Positions 48,555 through 60,846 of a DNA stretch of 64,000 bases are shown in pieces. Position 1 is the stretch's first letter. Each line of letters opens with the position of its first letter. The position numbers and the translations under genes are program-made. This stretch comes from Coenobita brevimanus (lineage: Eukaryota > Arthropoda > Malacostraca > Decapoda > Coenobitidae). Where the stretch lies: assembly GCA_032717465.1 (NCBI GenBank), contig CM064657.1:21546970-21610969 (forward strand). Direction: 5' to 3'. Under the pieces are notes generated by a model, which worked only from the letters and a program-made list of their open reading frames with translations, did not search any database and was not told where the DNA came from.

Positions 48555-49030
48555 ATACAGTAATATTTAGGTAGGGTGTTTTTTGTCTTTTTTTTTCAGA
48601 GGTTTTTATGGTTGGTTTTCTTGTTGTTGAAAATTATTTAGGATACTTCCATGTATGTTTTGATCCCAAAATATGCAAGAATGACCTGAAAACACTACCA
48701 AAATAAGGAGGAGTACTGTACATACAGTAGTGTTTCGGTAGGGTGTTTTTTGGTTTTCGGTGTTTTTTATACATGGTTTTCTTGGTGTTGAAAATTATTT
48801 AGGATATTCCTATGTATGTTTTGACGCCAAAATATTCTAGAATGACCTGAAAACACTACGAAAATAAAGATGGGTACTGTACATACATTAGGGTTCAGGT
48901 AGGGTGTTTTTTGGTTATCAGTGGTTTTCCTGCAGGGTTATCTTTGTGTTTACCATTACTTTTGATATGCCTATGTGTGTTTTGATGTCTAAATATGGCT
49001 GAAGGACTGGAAAACACTGTCAGATTTAGC
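48555..49030. repeat. 165-bp tandem repeat, three units
   Basis: GGTAGGGTGTTTTTTG recurs at 48571, 48738 and 48899 with shared GAAAATTATTTAGGATA and AATGACCTGAAAACACTA blocks. The third unit is most diverged. Confidence 0.85.
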
Positions 49031-49599
49031 ATAGGTAGTAAAGAAACATGTTTGGTATAGGTTGGAGGTGGGTATAGGTAGGGTCTGGGTGTGGCAGAGA
49101 ATGGCGTTCATTATCCGGATGTTGCCGCTACCCGGATATGCCTTTGGCTCTACTGTGTCTGGATAACTGAGCGATTAATGTACTTGCATAAAAGTCTGGA
49201 AGCACCTTCGTCAACTCCATTAATATGAAGCACCAACACAGTAGCATGGGTGCACTTAAAATTATTTTCAACAGTTCTGGTGCGTAAATAATTCGCTCTC
49301 ATGGAGCTTTAATCAGAGTACATCATACCATAAGCAAAATTGAATAATATTTATGATTTTGACTTCCAGGGCATGTCCTTTACTATACTGGCCATAAAGA
49401 TAGAAGAAAAGGGGAAGTGATCAAAAGTCCTGAGGAAATGGCTTGTGTTCTCCAACTGTACCACAACAGTCCCACTGGAGGCAACAGTGGATGGGTTGCA
49501 GCCTTGCAGAAAGTCTCAATCCACTATTATTGGAGAGGAATGAACAGTGATGTTAAACATTATGTCTATATCATAATGTATTTAGTCTGTGCATATGAT

Positions 49600-50108
49600 C
49601 GATCCATCCATCCATAGCCTGACGTCCTAATCCCGCAAAGGGTGGCCGCAGACAAAACGCCTCCAAGTCACTCTGTCACCCACCATTTGACTACCCTCCC
49701 CCCAACTCACCCCCCCTCCCTCATATACCTCTCAACTCCATCCCTCCACCTCATCCTCGGTCTACCTCTTCCTCTCCCTCCCTCCACCTCACCTACATAC
49801 ACCCTCTTAGTCAGTCTTTCATTCTCCATTCTCTTCACATGTCCAAACCACCTCAGTGTATTTCTCCTAATCTTCTCAACCACATCCACATCCACCCCAC
49901 AGCGTTCCTTCACTTCTTCATTCATCAACCTGTCCCTCCACGTCACTCCACATGCTCCTCTCAAGTAACTCATTTCCACTGCTCTCACTCTTGACTTGTT
50001 CCCCTCTTGCAAGGTCCATGCCTCGCTTCCATACGTCAGGGTAGGGATCACAGTACTATCATGCAGTGACTTCTTAACTTCCATACTCACCTCCCTATTT
50101 CTCATCAC
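49600..50108 (-). pseudogene. RTE LINE, copy 3, 3' fragment in an intron
   Basis: TGCATATGAT flanks it (49590-49599, 50109-50118), a 10-bp target duplication. It encodes the C-terminal 133 codons of an RTE protein, with LTYGSEAWTL, LRGACGVTW and TLRWFGHVKRM, then a (GGAT)n tail. It is a different subfamily from copies 1 and 2. Confidence 0.88.
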
Positions 50109-50773
50109 TGCATATGATACACGAAGTATTTATTAAACCATCAAAATTGTAGTTAGTTACCATTGCCACATTTCATATAAATTACTTTGTCACTTGAAAG
50201 TATGTAACAGTAACATGATGGCTAATTTGTCATCTTTGGTTATCTCTTAACCTGATACTTTTGCCCTATTACCACTTTGTGTCTTATTACTATTCTTCCC
50301 TGGACACCCAAACTCTTCTGCTATTCAGTAAGAGAGTTAGTTTCTTGCAGATTGCAGCGTGTGACAGGTGTCAACCGTTTGCTTCCCTTAAGACCCAGGC
50401 CCCTGAAATAAGACCCATAAAAGTAAAGGACCCACTGGAATTGGTGGGAGTAGATGTAATAGGTATGGAATGGGATATATACATCTTCAGTGTGGCCCTT
50501 GATAAGTTATACTGTATACGGTATCTGTACAGTACTTCAGTCATCGAAAACAATGCATCTAGTGTTCATTCTTCTTCCTTTTTAAAATTAAACCTCGTAT
50601 TCAGTGCATGAAAACTTTCATGTGGTCAGTTTTTTAAAGGTTAGTGTATTTTATTAAAACACTCGTTGAATCTCTATCTTCCCTCATTGCTTGCCTCGCT
50701 CTCTGCAACAAATAGCTTGTTTCTCACATATGCGATTAATTAAGTTTTCTCCCAGTTTCCATTAAAAAAAAAA

Positions 50774-51026
50774 AAAAGCCAAATCCCATTTTGTCTGCAT
50801 CCAGCAATGGGGCCTGAAGCTAGGCCACAGTTAGGTCAGGTCATTTAAGGGTAGGAGACCAACTTACGCCCTAGTAGCATCAACATAGAGATGACCTAAG
50901 GTTTTTCTAAATTGTTGACGCTAATAGGGGTGTAGGTCGGTCTCCTACCCTTAAATGCTCAGGACTAAATGTAGCCAAGCCCCGGGCCCCTATGCTTCGA
51001 TGTGGGCAAATGGGATTTGGCTTTTG
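50774..51026. mobile_element. Small foldback MITE
   Basis: The ends AAAGCCAAATCCCATTT and its complement form terminal inverted repeats. Inner blocks TTTAAGGGTAGGAGACC and GGTCTCCTACCCTTAAA also pair. About 250 bp, no frame, lying in an intron of the integrase gene. Target duplication not determined. Confidence 0.7.
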
Positions 51027-51719
51027 TTTCTTGTTTGTGTTTGTTTTATTATTATGTTCCAGGATAAACTCCTTTTAGATTGATTGAGTGTTTTAAGGTG
51101 CAGCCATCTGATTTTCACATGCTCCTAACACAAGTTTTCATGTAAAACACACACACACACAAAAGAATCCTTCCAAGTGACTATGGAAAATCTCTTCCTT
51201 TGGGGAAAAGAAAAAGTAGATGTATGTTACAGAGAATGGTCATAATTATTTCTGAAAGTCCTTCCTGTCCCCTCATTAGTCCTAGATAGTAGTTGAGAAT
51301 AAGCTGCTGATTTGGCTTGTTTGGAGCAGGTATACATGTATGAGAACCTGAAGCAGGGTTCTGTAAAAAATGCACATGCATAAGGAACTCGGGAAGCAGT
51401 TGTGTTTTCAGTGTAGGCTACTGGTGTGAGGGACTATGAAACTTGGTTAATTTTCCATTTTTTTTATATTATAGTCAACTGTCAGTATATTGGCAACCAA
51501 ATTTCTATAGCAACCAAGAATGAGGACAGTTTGAGACCTGAATTTCCTGCTCATTTGCTGCAATATTATGAGAGATCATTCCTTCAACTTTGGTAAGTTA
51601 TCCACCCCCCAAAAATTATTTTCTTCATGTTTTTGTTAACTTAACTACCTATTGGATACGTTTGTGTGAAGCTACAGAATGTGGTGAATTTTTTTGGCAT
51701 ATTCAATAGAGCCAGGATT

Positions 51720-51850
51720 CCGGGGGCTTCAATGATGAGTGAATGGAAGCGTGGTCCATTGGACTAGGCAGATTTGGGCTGTCTGGACATTGCTGCTCCT
51801 CACCCTGCCCTAGGGTGGGAAAGGAGGTCTGGATGATGATGATGAATGAT
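51720..51850 (+). repeat. SINE-like repeat with (GAT)n tail
   Basis: The 3' part CACCCTGCCCTAGGGTGGG plus AAAGGAGGTC and a GATGATGAT tail recurs at 53318-53378. The 5' part contains a tRNA-like GTGGTCCATTGGACTAGG. Family unknown. Confidence 0.55.
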
Positions 51851-53317
51851 GACTACCTACAAGCCACATCAAGTAGTCTTTGCAGTAGGCTATCAAGGAT
51901 GAAGTCAGGGTGATATGTTTATCTTTAACAGTATCAGTGTGAGTAAGTTTTTATGGACTTCCTATATCTGTAATCACACTTCAATCCACACATGAATTTC
52001 AGGTCTGGGCAATTTATGCATTGTACTATAGTACCTTTATAATTGGATTTTGTTGCTTATATGGCTTTCATGCAACCCCCCAAATTTTACTATTTAAGAA
52101 TCCACATTATTCAGAAATGCTGAAAGATCTTCCCAGACATTCTGGAATATTGATAGTTGACTGTACATGCTTTGCCTGTATGATTCAACTGCATGCATGT
52201 TATGTATTTTTTATGTTCTATGGGAATGGTTTCGTCTTGCATTGCCTGCAGCCTCAGTAATGTCTAGTTGTGCCTACTAAACTTTAACCGAGGTCCTCTG
52301 CCAGCTACTGAGGAAGGACACAGATATGTTTTCATCTTTGTGGACTTCTTCACCAAGTTTGTGGATTTCTCTCCACTTAAGGATAAAAAAAGCATGTGGG
52401 ATTGCTAAGTGCATAAGGGCTTTTATCCATAGGTAATTTAAAAGAGTTTTTACTGTTATGAATCTGTTAAATAATGCACTATATTGAACAGTATATTTTG
52501 AAATGAAAATCTTCACATGGGTTGATTGCTTTGTATGTTTCCTAGATGGGGTCCACCTTTGAGAATTTTGTCAGACCAGGGGCGTGAGTTCTGCGCCTCA
52601 GTATTTTTTTTTTTTTTTTTTTTTTTGTACCATGCTTCCAAAATTATAGAGAGCATTATGTATCTTTTGACGTCCCCTCCACTATTGAGCAAATATGCAT
52701 ATACTGTATTTGTAACTGTTGATATACCCCTTGGGAAATCATGTTACGCTATAATAATTCAGTACATATTTCTATAATAGCATTGAGAATGCAGTATGGT
52801 ATGTGCTGTACTAACTCCACTGTCAGCGTCTTTAAAGGTCAACAGTGACTTGTGCAAGGTCTATGGCATAAAGAGGAGCATAACATCTGCATAGCATCCT
52901 CAGACCAATGGCCTAACTGAAAGGACAAATAGAACTTTCAACACTAGACTAGCAGAGTTATGCAGTGACAGGTTCAATGACTGGGACCAGTACATTGAAG
53001 AAGTGGCGTACAGCCTTCGCACATAAAGGCTGAAGAGTACCGGATTCACACCTTACCGGTTTATTTGTGTCACTGTGGTTGGTAATGTTGTGACAGTATT
53101 GCAACATTAGCCTTGCTTTTGGGCATCAGGTATGTGTTACTAATCCATTTCAGTTGGTTTCAGGATACAAGCACTTTGAATTATCAGCAAGACAGGCCAT
53201 CAGACGACTCAAATTGCCATGTGCAACACGAGATTCCAATGTCTGTAGGACAACACTTACCAGGAATTTCCAAACAGGTATTCAGTCTGACTATATATTA
53301 TTAACCCTGCCCCAGGG

Positions 53318-53378
53318 TCTCACCCTGCCCTAGGGTGGGAAAGGAGGTCCAGATGATGATGATGATAATGATGACGGA
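53318..53378 (+). repeat. SINE-like repeat, 3' end copy
   Basis: Matches 51795-51850 and ends in (GAT)n. Lies between two exons of the integrase gene. Confidence 0.6.
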
Positions 53379-54158
53379 CACTTATTCCGTGTTGCAAAAG
53401 TTATCTTGTATATTCAAACATTTGTATGCACTTGTATCATTTCAGAATACAGATGATAATGATTCAGAGCCAGACAGTCCTCCTGAGGTACCTGATGGCT
53501 ATCTACTACCTCATGCCAGTGTCATAGCTTTGTATGAAGAACAAAGCATCAAACAAAAAGAACTGCACAACCAGATGAGTATGATAATGGTATAGTAGAG
53601 TTTAGCTGTTCATTATAAATATGATAATTATGGATACATCATTCATATGATAGTTTAATAAGTCGCTAAATGATATTAACATTATTCTTGTTTGGTCGAG
53701 TTTGAATATGCACATGATCTTCAGTGTGTAATTTGAACTGTAATAGTGGTACAACATTTAGCATGATAATAGTAGAGAATTCTTCAATTAATACCGAGAT
53801 TTCCAGCCAAGATTTGCAGTTATGTATAAAATAGCGCTGTGTAATCATGTATATTTTTTACACGAAAACCATCCCACCCACAACAGGCCTGTGAAACAAG
53901 GGTGCACTGTATTCACATCTTGAAATTCCTGGAATACAAGCACTTTTGTGCGATCAGGTTTTGGTTCCTATTATTTTTAAAGTACAGACAGAATGTTAAA
54001 GCAGCCCAGAAGAAGCAGAAGGCAGAAAATGTTAAGAGACAGCACAAGGGTGTCAAGACCTCCAGTATCCATGTAGGACAGATGGTGCTTCGAAAAAACT
54101 TGAGAAATGTTTCCCGCAAGAGTGGAAGGATGGAACCCAACTGGAGTGGTCCATACAA

Positions 54159-54480
54159 GTAAGTTGTACCAAAAAATTGCATTGGTTTTTATGTTGTATT
54201 ATGACCTAATGTGTCTGGACAAGCAACTGCAGCCAAGCAAGTATCCCACTGGGGCTGTCCCATACAGTGACCTGATATTCTCCTATGGCGCACAGTGGCT
54301 GGTTGTCTGAGGTGCACGGAGAGTGTTGAAGCTTGGTTCCTGGATGGATGCTGAATTTGCATCTCCGTCCAGTTACCATGGTCAAATAGAAGACTCTGTC
54401 ATTCTGTCATTTGTTGTATGAATATGACACAGTCGTTTCGTTTCGTCTTTAAAGGCTCCAACATGCTTGCATGTGTCAGC
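54159..54480. other. Intronic or inter-element spacer
   Basis: No exon or repeat recognised before the LINE B 3' end. Confidence 0.4.
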
Positions 54481-57400
54481 CTTGGTCACGTAATGGCGGC
54501 TCTTCACGCTGCACGATCCATTGCAACCTCTCTGTTCAGTCCCTTAACCCTAAGGTCACACTTAATGACCTCGTCCCATATCTTTCTCGGTCTACCCCTC
54601 ATAACCCCACCCCCAATATTAACACTTCTCACCTTCCTCACCCAATTATCATCCCCCATCCTCTCCACATGTCCAAACCACCTCAATCTACCTCTCCTCA
54701 TCACAACACCAATACACTCCAGTCCCATCCTACCTCTCAACTCTTCCATTGTAAACCCAGCCCCTCCAGGCCTTGGTCGCAGGGACGCACTGCACATCCA
54801 CCTAATCATTGTCATTTCTGTACGTCTGAGCCGGCGAATATCTTCCTCCTTCACTGCCCAGGTCTCACTGCCATACAGCATTACACTCCTAACACATGCT
54901 GCATACAAAGACCCCTTAGCACGTAGGGAGAGCCCTCTCAATGTCAGGAGAGGCAAGAGCTCCCTGAACTTCTTCCAACCACTTCTCACCCTAGCCACAG
55001 AGCTAGCTCCAGCCCCACCTCCAGCACACAACATGTCTCCTAAATAACAAAACTTTTCCACACACTCAAGAGATTCACCAGCAAGTTCAGTCCTTTCACG
55101 TCTGACAATCTCCACCTGCTCACCCCGGCACACCGTACACATAAAATCAGCATTATCTCGCAGTCTACCTCTGATACCACTACATCTCTTATGCACCCAT
55201 TTATCACACACACCGCACAAGATGGAATTACTTCCCACGCCCTTGTGGCAAACTCCACATGGCCACTCTCCCTCGTCTTTGACAGTACCGCCACCAACCC
55301 TAGATATCATCACTTTTGTTTTATCTGCATTTACCCTTAAACCCTTTTGCCCCATACCATCTCTCCACTTCCTAAACCTTTCCTCCGCCTCCCTTTCATT
55401 CTCTGCAGTCAACACCAAATCATCAGCATACAACAACTCCCACGGGAGTCCGTTTCTAAAGTCACGTGAAAGGGCTTCAAGTACCATGATAAACAACATG
55501 GGACTCAAGACTGACCCCTGATGCACACCAACATTCACGGAAAACTCATCACTCAAATCTCCATTCACTCTCACCTGGGTGTGAGCACCCACATACATGG
55601 CCATAACCACCCTAACCAGCCACCTCTCCAAGCCAAGCTTTCTCATTGCCCCCTTCACCAGCTCTCTAGGGACTCTGTCAAAGGCCTTTTCCAAATCAAC
55701 AAAAACAAAATAAAGATCCCTTCTACCAATATATTTTTCCTGAAGCTGTCGAACAATGAATATGGCATCAGTGGTCCCCCTACCTGGCATGAACCCGAAC
55801 TGCATCTCATCAATATTCACTCTTTCTCTAATCATACCTTCTAAAACTCTCTCCATTACCTTCATTATCTGATCTAAAAGCTTTATACCTCTATAATTTC
55901 CTCTTTCCAGGGCATCACCCTTCCCTTTATACACATTTACAATTACGAGTACACTCTTCAGCCAATCATCTGGGACAACACACTCATAAATAATCCTATT
56001 TATCAGGTCAGTGACTAAACTCACCCCTATATCGCCTGAGGCCTTCAACATTTCGGCAGTCAACCCAGACACACCTGCTGCCTTCCCCACCCTCATCCTG
56101 CCTATTGCCTCACTCACAGTAGCAGTATCAATCAAAGGCCAAGGGCCAGACACTGGATCTGCTGGCTCCAAACCTTCCCTGTCCCAGTCAAACTCCTCAT
56201 TCAACAACCGGTTATAATGCTCTCTCCATGCATCTTTAATATCCTCACTGTTCACCACTACCCTTCCTTCATCATTCTTCACACACTGCTCACCTATGAT
56301 ATCCCGATTATCCCTCTTCACCTGACCTGCCACCCTAAATATATTTTTCCTTTCCCCATGATTTAGGTTATCAAGTAATTGTCTCTGTGACTCAGACTTT
56401 GCCCTGTATACCTCTCTTCAAGCCCTACGCTTGGCAGCCAAATATTCCTCTTTGCTACCACCCTTCTTCCATTCCCGGAAAAGCCTTCTTTTCTCCTTAA
56501 TTGCAGCTTCTACACCCTCATCCCACCACCAAGTTACTTTATGTCTTGGTGGTCCTCTTGTCCAGCCGCATGTTTCATCAGTAACTCTCAAGAAATTGTT
56601 CTTGAGGGCTCCGTACTGTTCATTAACGCCTCTGTCTACAGCTCCCTGTTCAGCCACCACTCTCCTCAACTTGCTATAGAAGGCATCCCTTACTACTTGG
56701 TTTTTCAGCTTCCATATTTTCCTCCTAGGTACATAAGTCCTCTTTTTCATCACTTGTTCTTTAAGCACCATATCACAAATCAACAGTTTGTGCTGCTGCA
56801 CACACTCCTCACTTCCTATAACTTTAACATCCCTCACTAACCTTCTATCGGTCCTCCTAACCAGAAAATAATCTATCTGACTGCTATTTCCCCCAGACTC
56901 ATACGTAATTAACCTACTGTCTCTTTTCCTAAAATATGTGTTGCACACAATCATATCCGTTGCCTCCCCAAACTCGAGTATCCTTTCCCCTTCTGCATTC
57001 CTTAGACCATACGCACATCCCCCATGCACTCCTTCATAACCTTGTGCTGCTTCACCTACATGACCATTTAAGTCCCCTCCCAAAATCACTATCTCATTAT
57101 CCCGCATACCACCCACTACAAGTATTAAATCATCCCAAAATCTATCTTTCTCTGATTCATCCAATCCTGCCTGTGGAGCATATGCCGATATAATCGCAGC
57201 TACCTTTCTTCCCAACAGAATTTTCACTACCAATATCCTATCGCTTACTCTCAAAACATTCATAACATATTCCACCCATTTCTCCGCAACCATCACACCA
57301 ACACCTCCATATCCGTCTGTCCCCCCCTGCCAAAACAACTTATAGCAACAGTCCTTCCCAACAATCTTTCTGGCTGATCCACCCCTGTACAGGACTTCCT

Positions 57401-58216
57401 GCAAACACGCCACATCCACCCACCTCCTACTGAATGCCTCAACGACTTCCCCTGCTCTTCCCCTCAAACTTCCCACATTCCATGAACCCACCCTCATCCC
57501 CATGGGTGATTTACTGTCCTCATGGTTGCTTTGAAACTTAATTTGTTTTGTCATCTTCAGTATTAATAAAGGGGGGACAGACACAGCACAGGTCCCACTC
57601 ACTGCACACTCCCAGGTCCAGGCAATGGATCTGGGGCCCCTAGCCCACCAGCTTACCAGTGGCTGTGGTAGTGGCCTCGGGGCACCCCGCCAGGACAGCT
57701 GCAGGGACACCCTCCAAACGCATCTTGGCACTGCAACTATCTCGCCATTATACACCCACTGATAGGGCAGCCTCCTGTGGCGCTACTCCCAGGTTCGGGC
57801 CCCTCTCTATTGGGCGGAAGCGGCAGCCTGGGAACCGCAATGCCCTGTACCCTCTAGCACAGGCCTGAGCCCCATCTCGCCCTGGACCCACGATCTATGC
57901 TGGCGGAACCCACACCACGCCTTCCCCCAGAAGTCCGTCACTAGGTAGCGGGGGCAAAGTTTTCTGGCCGCATGCCCTTGCTGGCGCCAACCCCTGTAAC
58001 GTAGTGGGATACGTTGTGTGAAATGTAAAGTGCATGTGGTGCAGTGCATTGATAGTTAGAGGAAATGTTTGGGAGAGTATGCTGGTCTACTCTCCATGTT
58101 ACTGTCACACTGAAAAGGTCAGCAAAGGGGGATGGTTAGATAGCTAGTGAAACAGGAGCTCCAGCTCTCCCTATCACCAGCATTCCCATTCCCCTCGGGA
58201 GTACTACCCTGTTCGG
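54430..58216 (-). mobile_element. LINE B, RTE-like non-LTR retrotransposon, nearly full length
   Basis: The minus-strand leader at 57756-58216 is followed by one long ORF with endonuclease and RT and a short 3' region. It separates the integrase exons from the protease exon, so it sits inside a large intron. The first 190 bp of the leader resemble that of LINE A. Confidence 0.82.
54480..57755 (-). pseudogene. LINE B endonuclease-RT with an embedded PHD-type zinc finger, two TGA stops
   Basis: A single reading frame of about 1090 codons is broken only by TGA at 56416-56418 and TGA at 54501-54503. Endonuclease: GSWNVGSLRG, CLQEVLY, ISAYAPQAG, LGGDLNGHVG and, near 56800, a QQHKLLIC segment in place of the usual SDH. 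RT: AAGVSGLTAEM, FGFMPGRGTTDAIF, FVDLEKAFDRVP, HQGSVLSPMLF and Tyr-Ala-Asp-Asp near 55415-55426. Between the RT core and the C-terminal domain lies a C4HC3 cluster (about 55115-55260: CGVC, ILCGVC, His, Cys, MCTVC), the pattern of a PHD finger. The C-terminus has MLYGSETWAV and LRWFGHVERM. The first methionine is uncertain; MTKQIKF near 57554 is an alternative start. Confidence 0.85.
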
Positions 58217-59767
58217 CCCGTGCTACGGCCTCCTCCTACACAGTTTTGGAAACTATTAGATTTCTAAGTTTTTAGCCACCTGGAGTTTCGGGAAAGAAGG
58301 GTTGCTGTTGAGGAAAGAAGAGTTAGTAGTTGGAGGTGACAAGAAGGATTGGAGAAAATAGTAAGAATGGGAAGGATGACGAAGGTAGGGAATGACGTGG
58401 GTAGCTCAGCTGCAAATGAGTGGGTGAGGAACCCACACCTACCACCTGGAAAGAAGAGTAGGAAGAGTTGACAAGAAAGTTGGGAGAAAATTTGAAGAAA
58501 TGAGGGCAGACCCAGGAAATGAATGATAAAGGTAAAATAATTAGAAGGCAGCACAAAATATAGTGTGGAAATGATGGTTACCCCTAAATTCAATTTGGCT
58601 CCTGTGTAATGTGCACTGAGACTTTCCCGTGGTCTAATCTCTTTCCTCGTTTTACAGAGTGCTTGACATTGACTGCAACCAGTGAGTGGCACTACAGTCA
58701 GTGAAGACCAAAGAAAACTTAAAATGCTGAATTCCATATGATCAGCTTCGTCCACATCTGAAGAGCCATTTGCATACGAGAGCAAGGTATCAGTATTATA
58801 TACTGACAACATTTTACAGTGCTTACCATGGGCTCCATTGCATGCATTGCACTGGAACAACAGGTTCGATTCCAAGGACATAAGTTACTTTTTGTTCGGT
58901 ATGTGTGGCTGACCATCACCCTTTCTGTCCATGTTGTGGAATCTTCAAGTGCCTCCACTGAGTGGTTGCCGTAATCGAGGAAACAGTTTAATGTGCTGTT
59001 ATGTGTAATAACTGTGGAACCAAATGAGGACTAGGACTGTACTTCCTTTGTTTTCTGCATATATAAACTTTGCAGAGCATGTGTAAAGGAGAATATTCCA
59101 AGGACCTAGGTTGTAATGCAAAATGGAGTACCATATCTCCATATTTTTATTTGCTGGTATGCACAGCATAAATCACTGTATGCGTGCATAACCTAACAGT
59201 TATGAATCAGTTGATCCACAAACACATCAAACTTTTGATTATATCAACACTTTTTGTTAGTTTTGTAGAAATTTTGAGATTCTCCTGCATAAATGCAATT
59301 ACATATTTCATTAACTTTCAGGCTGATGAGAAGTGTGCTAAGAGTCACTCTGAATCATTCTGTGATGTCTGCTCACCACCATGCAGAACCAATGTGCCAT
59401 CCTTTGGTAGGCAAATAAAAAATTACTCTTAGGAAATCCATGATTGGCAAAGACCATAGCATGCACTGCCATAAGTGTTACCCATGGCAACGATCCCTTC
59501 AAATAGCCACACAATATATTTTTCATCAAAGAGCTGTACAACTTATTGCCAGTGACCACAGCAGGTACAGTACTACTTGGAGAATTTATTGTGGCAACAA
59601 CAACATTAAATAGCCAACATGTCGTCAGTCCTTTGAATATTTACTCCACTTTACAGTTACACTTCTTCCATATTCCCAGTCAATAGCAGTCATCACTTTC
59701 TAGTCATTTGACTCACATCCCAGCCTCCTTACATGCCTTGCATCCTTATCGATATATTTGAGTCAGA
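58217..59767. other. Unassigned, perhaps one further exon
   Basis: No repeat family recognised. A candidate exon at about 59323-59412, after a TTTCAG acceptor, encodes a Cys-rich segment with ESFCDVCSPPC. It could belong to the integrase-protease gene. Support is weak. Confidence 0.3.
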
Positions 59768-59975
59768 TTTACTATGCTGGATGGTAATCATATAACCAAG
59801 TTTTGGCGCTTGGTGGTTTAATGGGTAATTACGGCACTCCAGTCAGATTCAGCCGGTGGAGTTTTACATCCAAGGGGTGGTTGGGGTTTATTGTTCACAT
59901 AATGCCACTCAGGGATGAGTGAGGCTGGTCACTCTCATCTTAAATGTCAGGACCAACTTGCCTAGCTCCAGGCCC
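59768..59975 (+). repeat. SINE-like repeat, copy 2
   Basis: Second copy of the repeat at 10183-10400, roughly 85% identical by eye. Confidence 0.6.
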
Positions 59976-60846
59976 TTACCTTTTCAGTCCATTTAATAGT
60001 GTACACCTTACTCATCATCCGTCCCACCTACCCTGACATTCCCAACATTTACATTAACATACACAGTTAAAACAACTCACTCCATTCTAACCTTTTCCTG
60101 CTTGCTTACTTACCCAAGCCTAATCTTTAACTGTACCTGCACGGTTGTAATTTGTGACACACACAATCACCCACACTTGCATTTTCATTGTCATTCTTAC
60201 TTATACAACCTGAGATCGAACTTTTCCATGTTCTCTTAAAATCATCCATCTCTAACATACAGCAATACATATTCCCTCCTTTGCCCTCTCATCTACTATG
60301 ACACATATCCCCAAGTCCATACTCCCACTCTCACACTCTCACCGAGCCATATGGTTTCTGTTAACTGGCATATATTCACTTTTGCATCACCAACCACCTG
60401 AACAATCTCCCTTGCTTTTCTCTCATCATTTGCAGCTTTCATATTCCATGTCATCAGTAGTGTGTCGCTTGTTTAATCCTTTTTCATCAGTTGTAGGTGT
60501 GTATTCACGGCATTTTTGTGGTATTATTTGTTTGTCAACATATAGCATGTGGTTCTGTTATGTGGTGACCATCTACATTAATTACAGTAATTTATCCGGC
60601 CTACAGAAAAAACTTTCACATCACTCAGTGCTGAGTAACCTAAAGGTAGTTGTACATTAAGGCGATTGCAGATGCTGTTTTTTTTTTTTTTTTGGGGGGG
60701 GGCAAATTAGCATGGGAGGGTTGCAGTTATTGGGCATTACAGAAGTGCAGTATACTCATATCTTATATTGTATCATCATGGGAAACACATTCAGTGGTAT
60801 GTTTCAAAACTGTAACTTTATGAACTAATGCCCTTCTGTCATGCAG
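59976..60846. other. Unassigned AT-rich intron-like sequence
   Basis: Nothing recognised; T- and G-runs near 60678-60705. Confidence 0.4.

Larger units (their letters stand above)
49370..54158 (+). pseudogene. Intron-split integrase gene, Ginger-like, with stop codons
   Basis: Exons with plausible splice borders join into a zinc-binding plus DDE integrase: 49370-about 49565 (acceptor TTCCAG; LYHNSPTGG and SIHYYWRGM, the His pair); about 50350-50463 (ACDRCQ completes His2Cys2; GVDVIG has the first Asp at 50453); 52293-52432 (FVDFFTKFVDF); 52546-about 52600 (second Asp at 52574 in LSDQGREF); about 52838-53055 (HPQTNGLTERTN, Glu at 52919); 53164-53277 (114 bp); 53446-53589 (144 bp, acidic); 53983-54158 (basic, ending SGPYK before GTAAGT). 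Stops at 52892 and 53024 and a frameshift in an A-run near 52386 mark decay. Sequence style recalls Ginger1 transposons and GIN/KRBA2-type genes. The exons before 49370 were not found. Confidence 0.75.

Noticed and set aside
58264..58881. 205-codon minus-strand ORF with several Cys pairs
   Set aside because: Cys spacing fits no zinc-binding family I know, composition is Leu/Phe/Ser-rich downstream, and it opposes the integrase-protease gene's intron.
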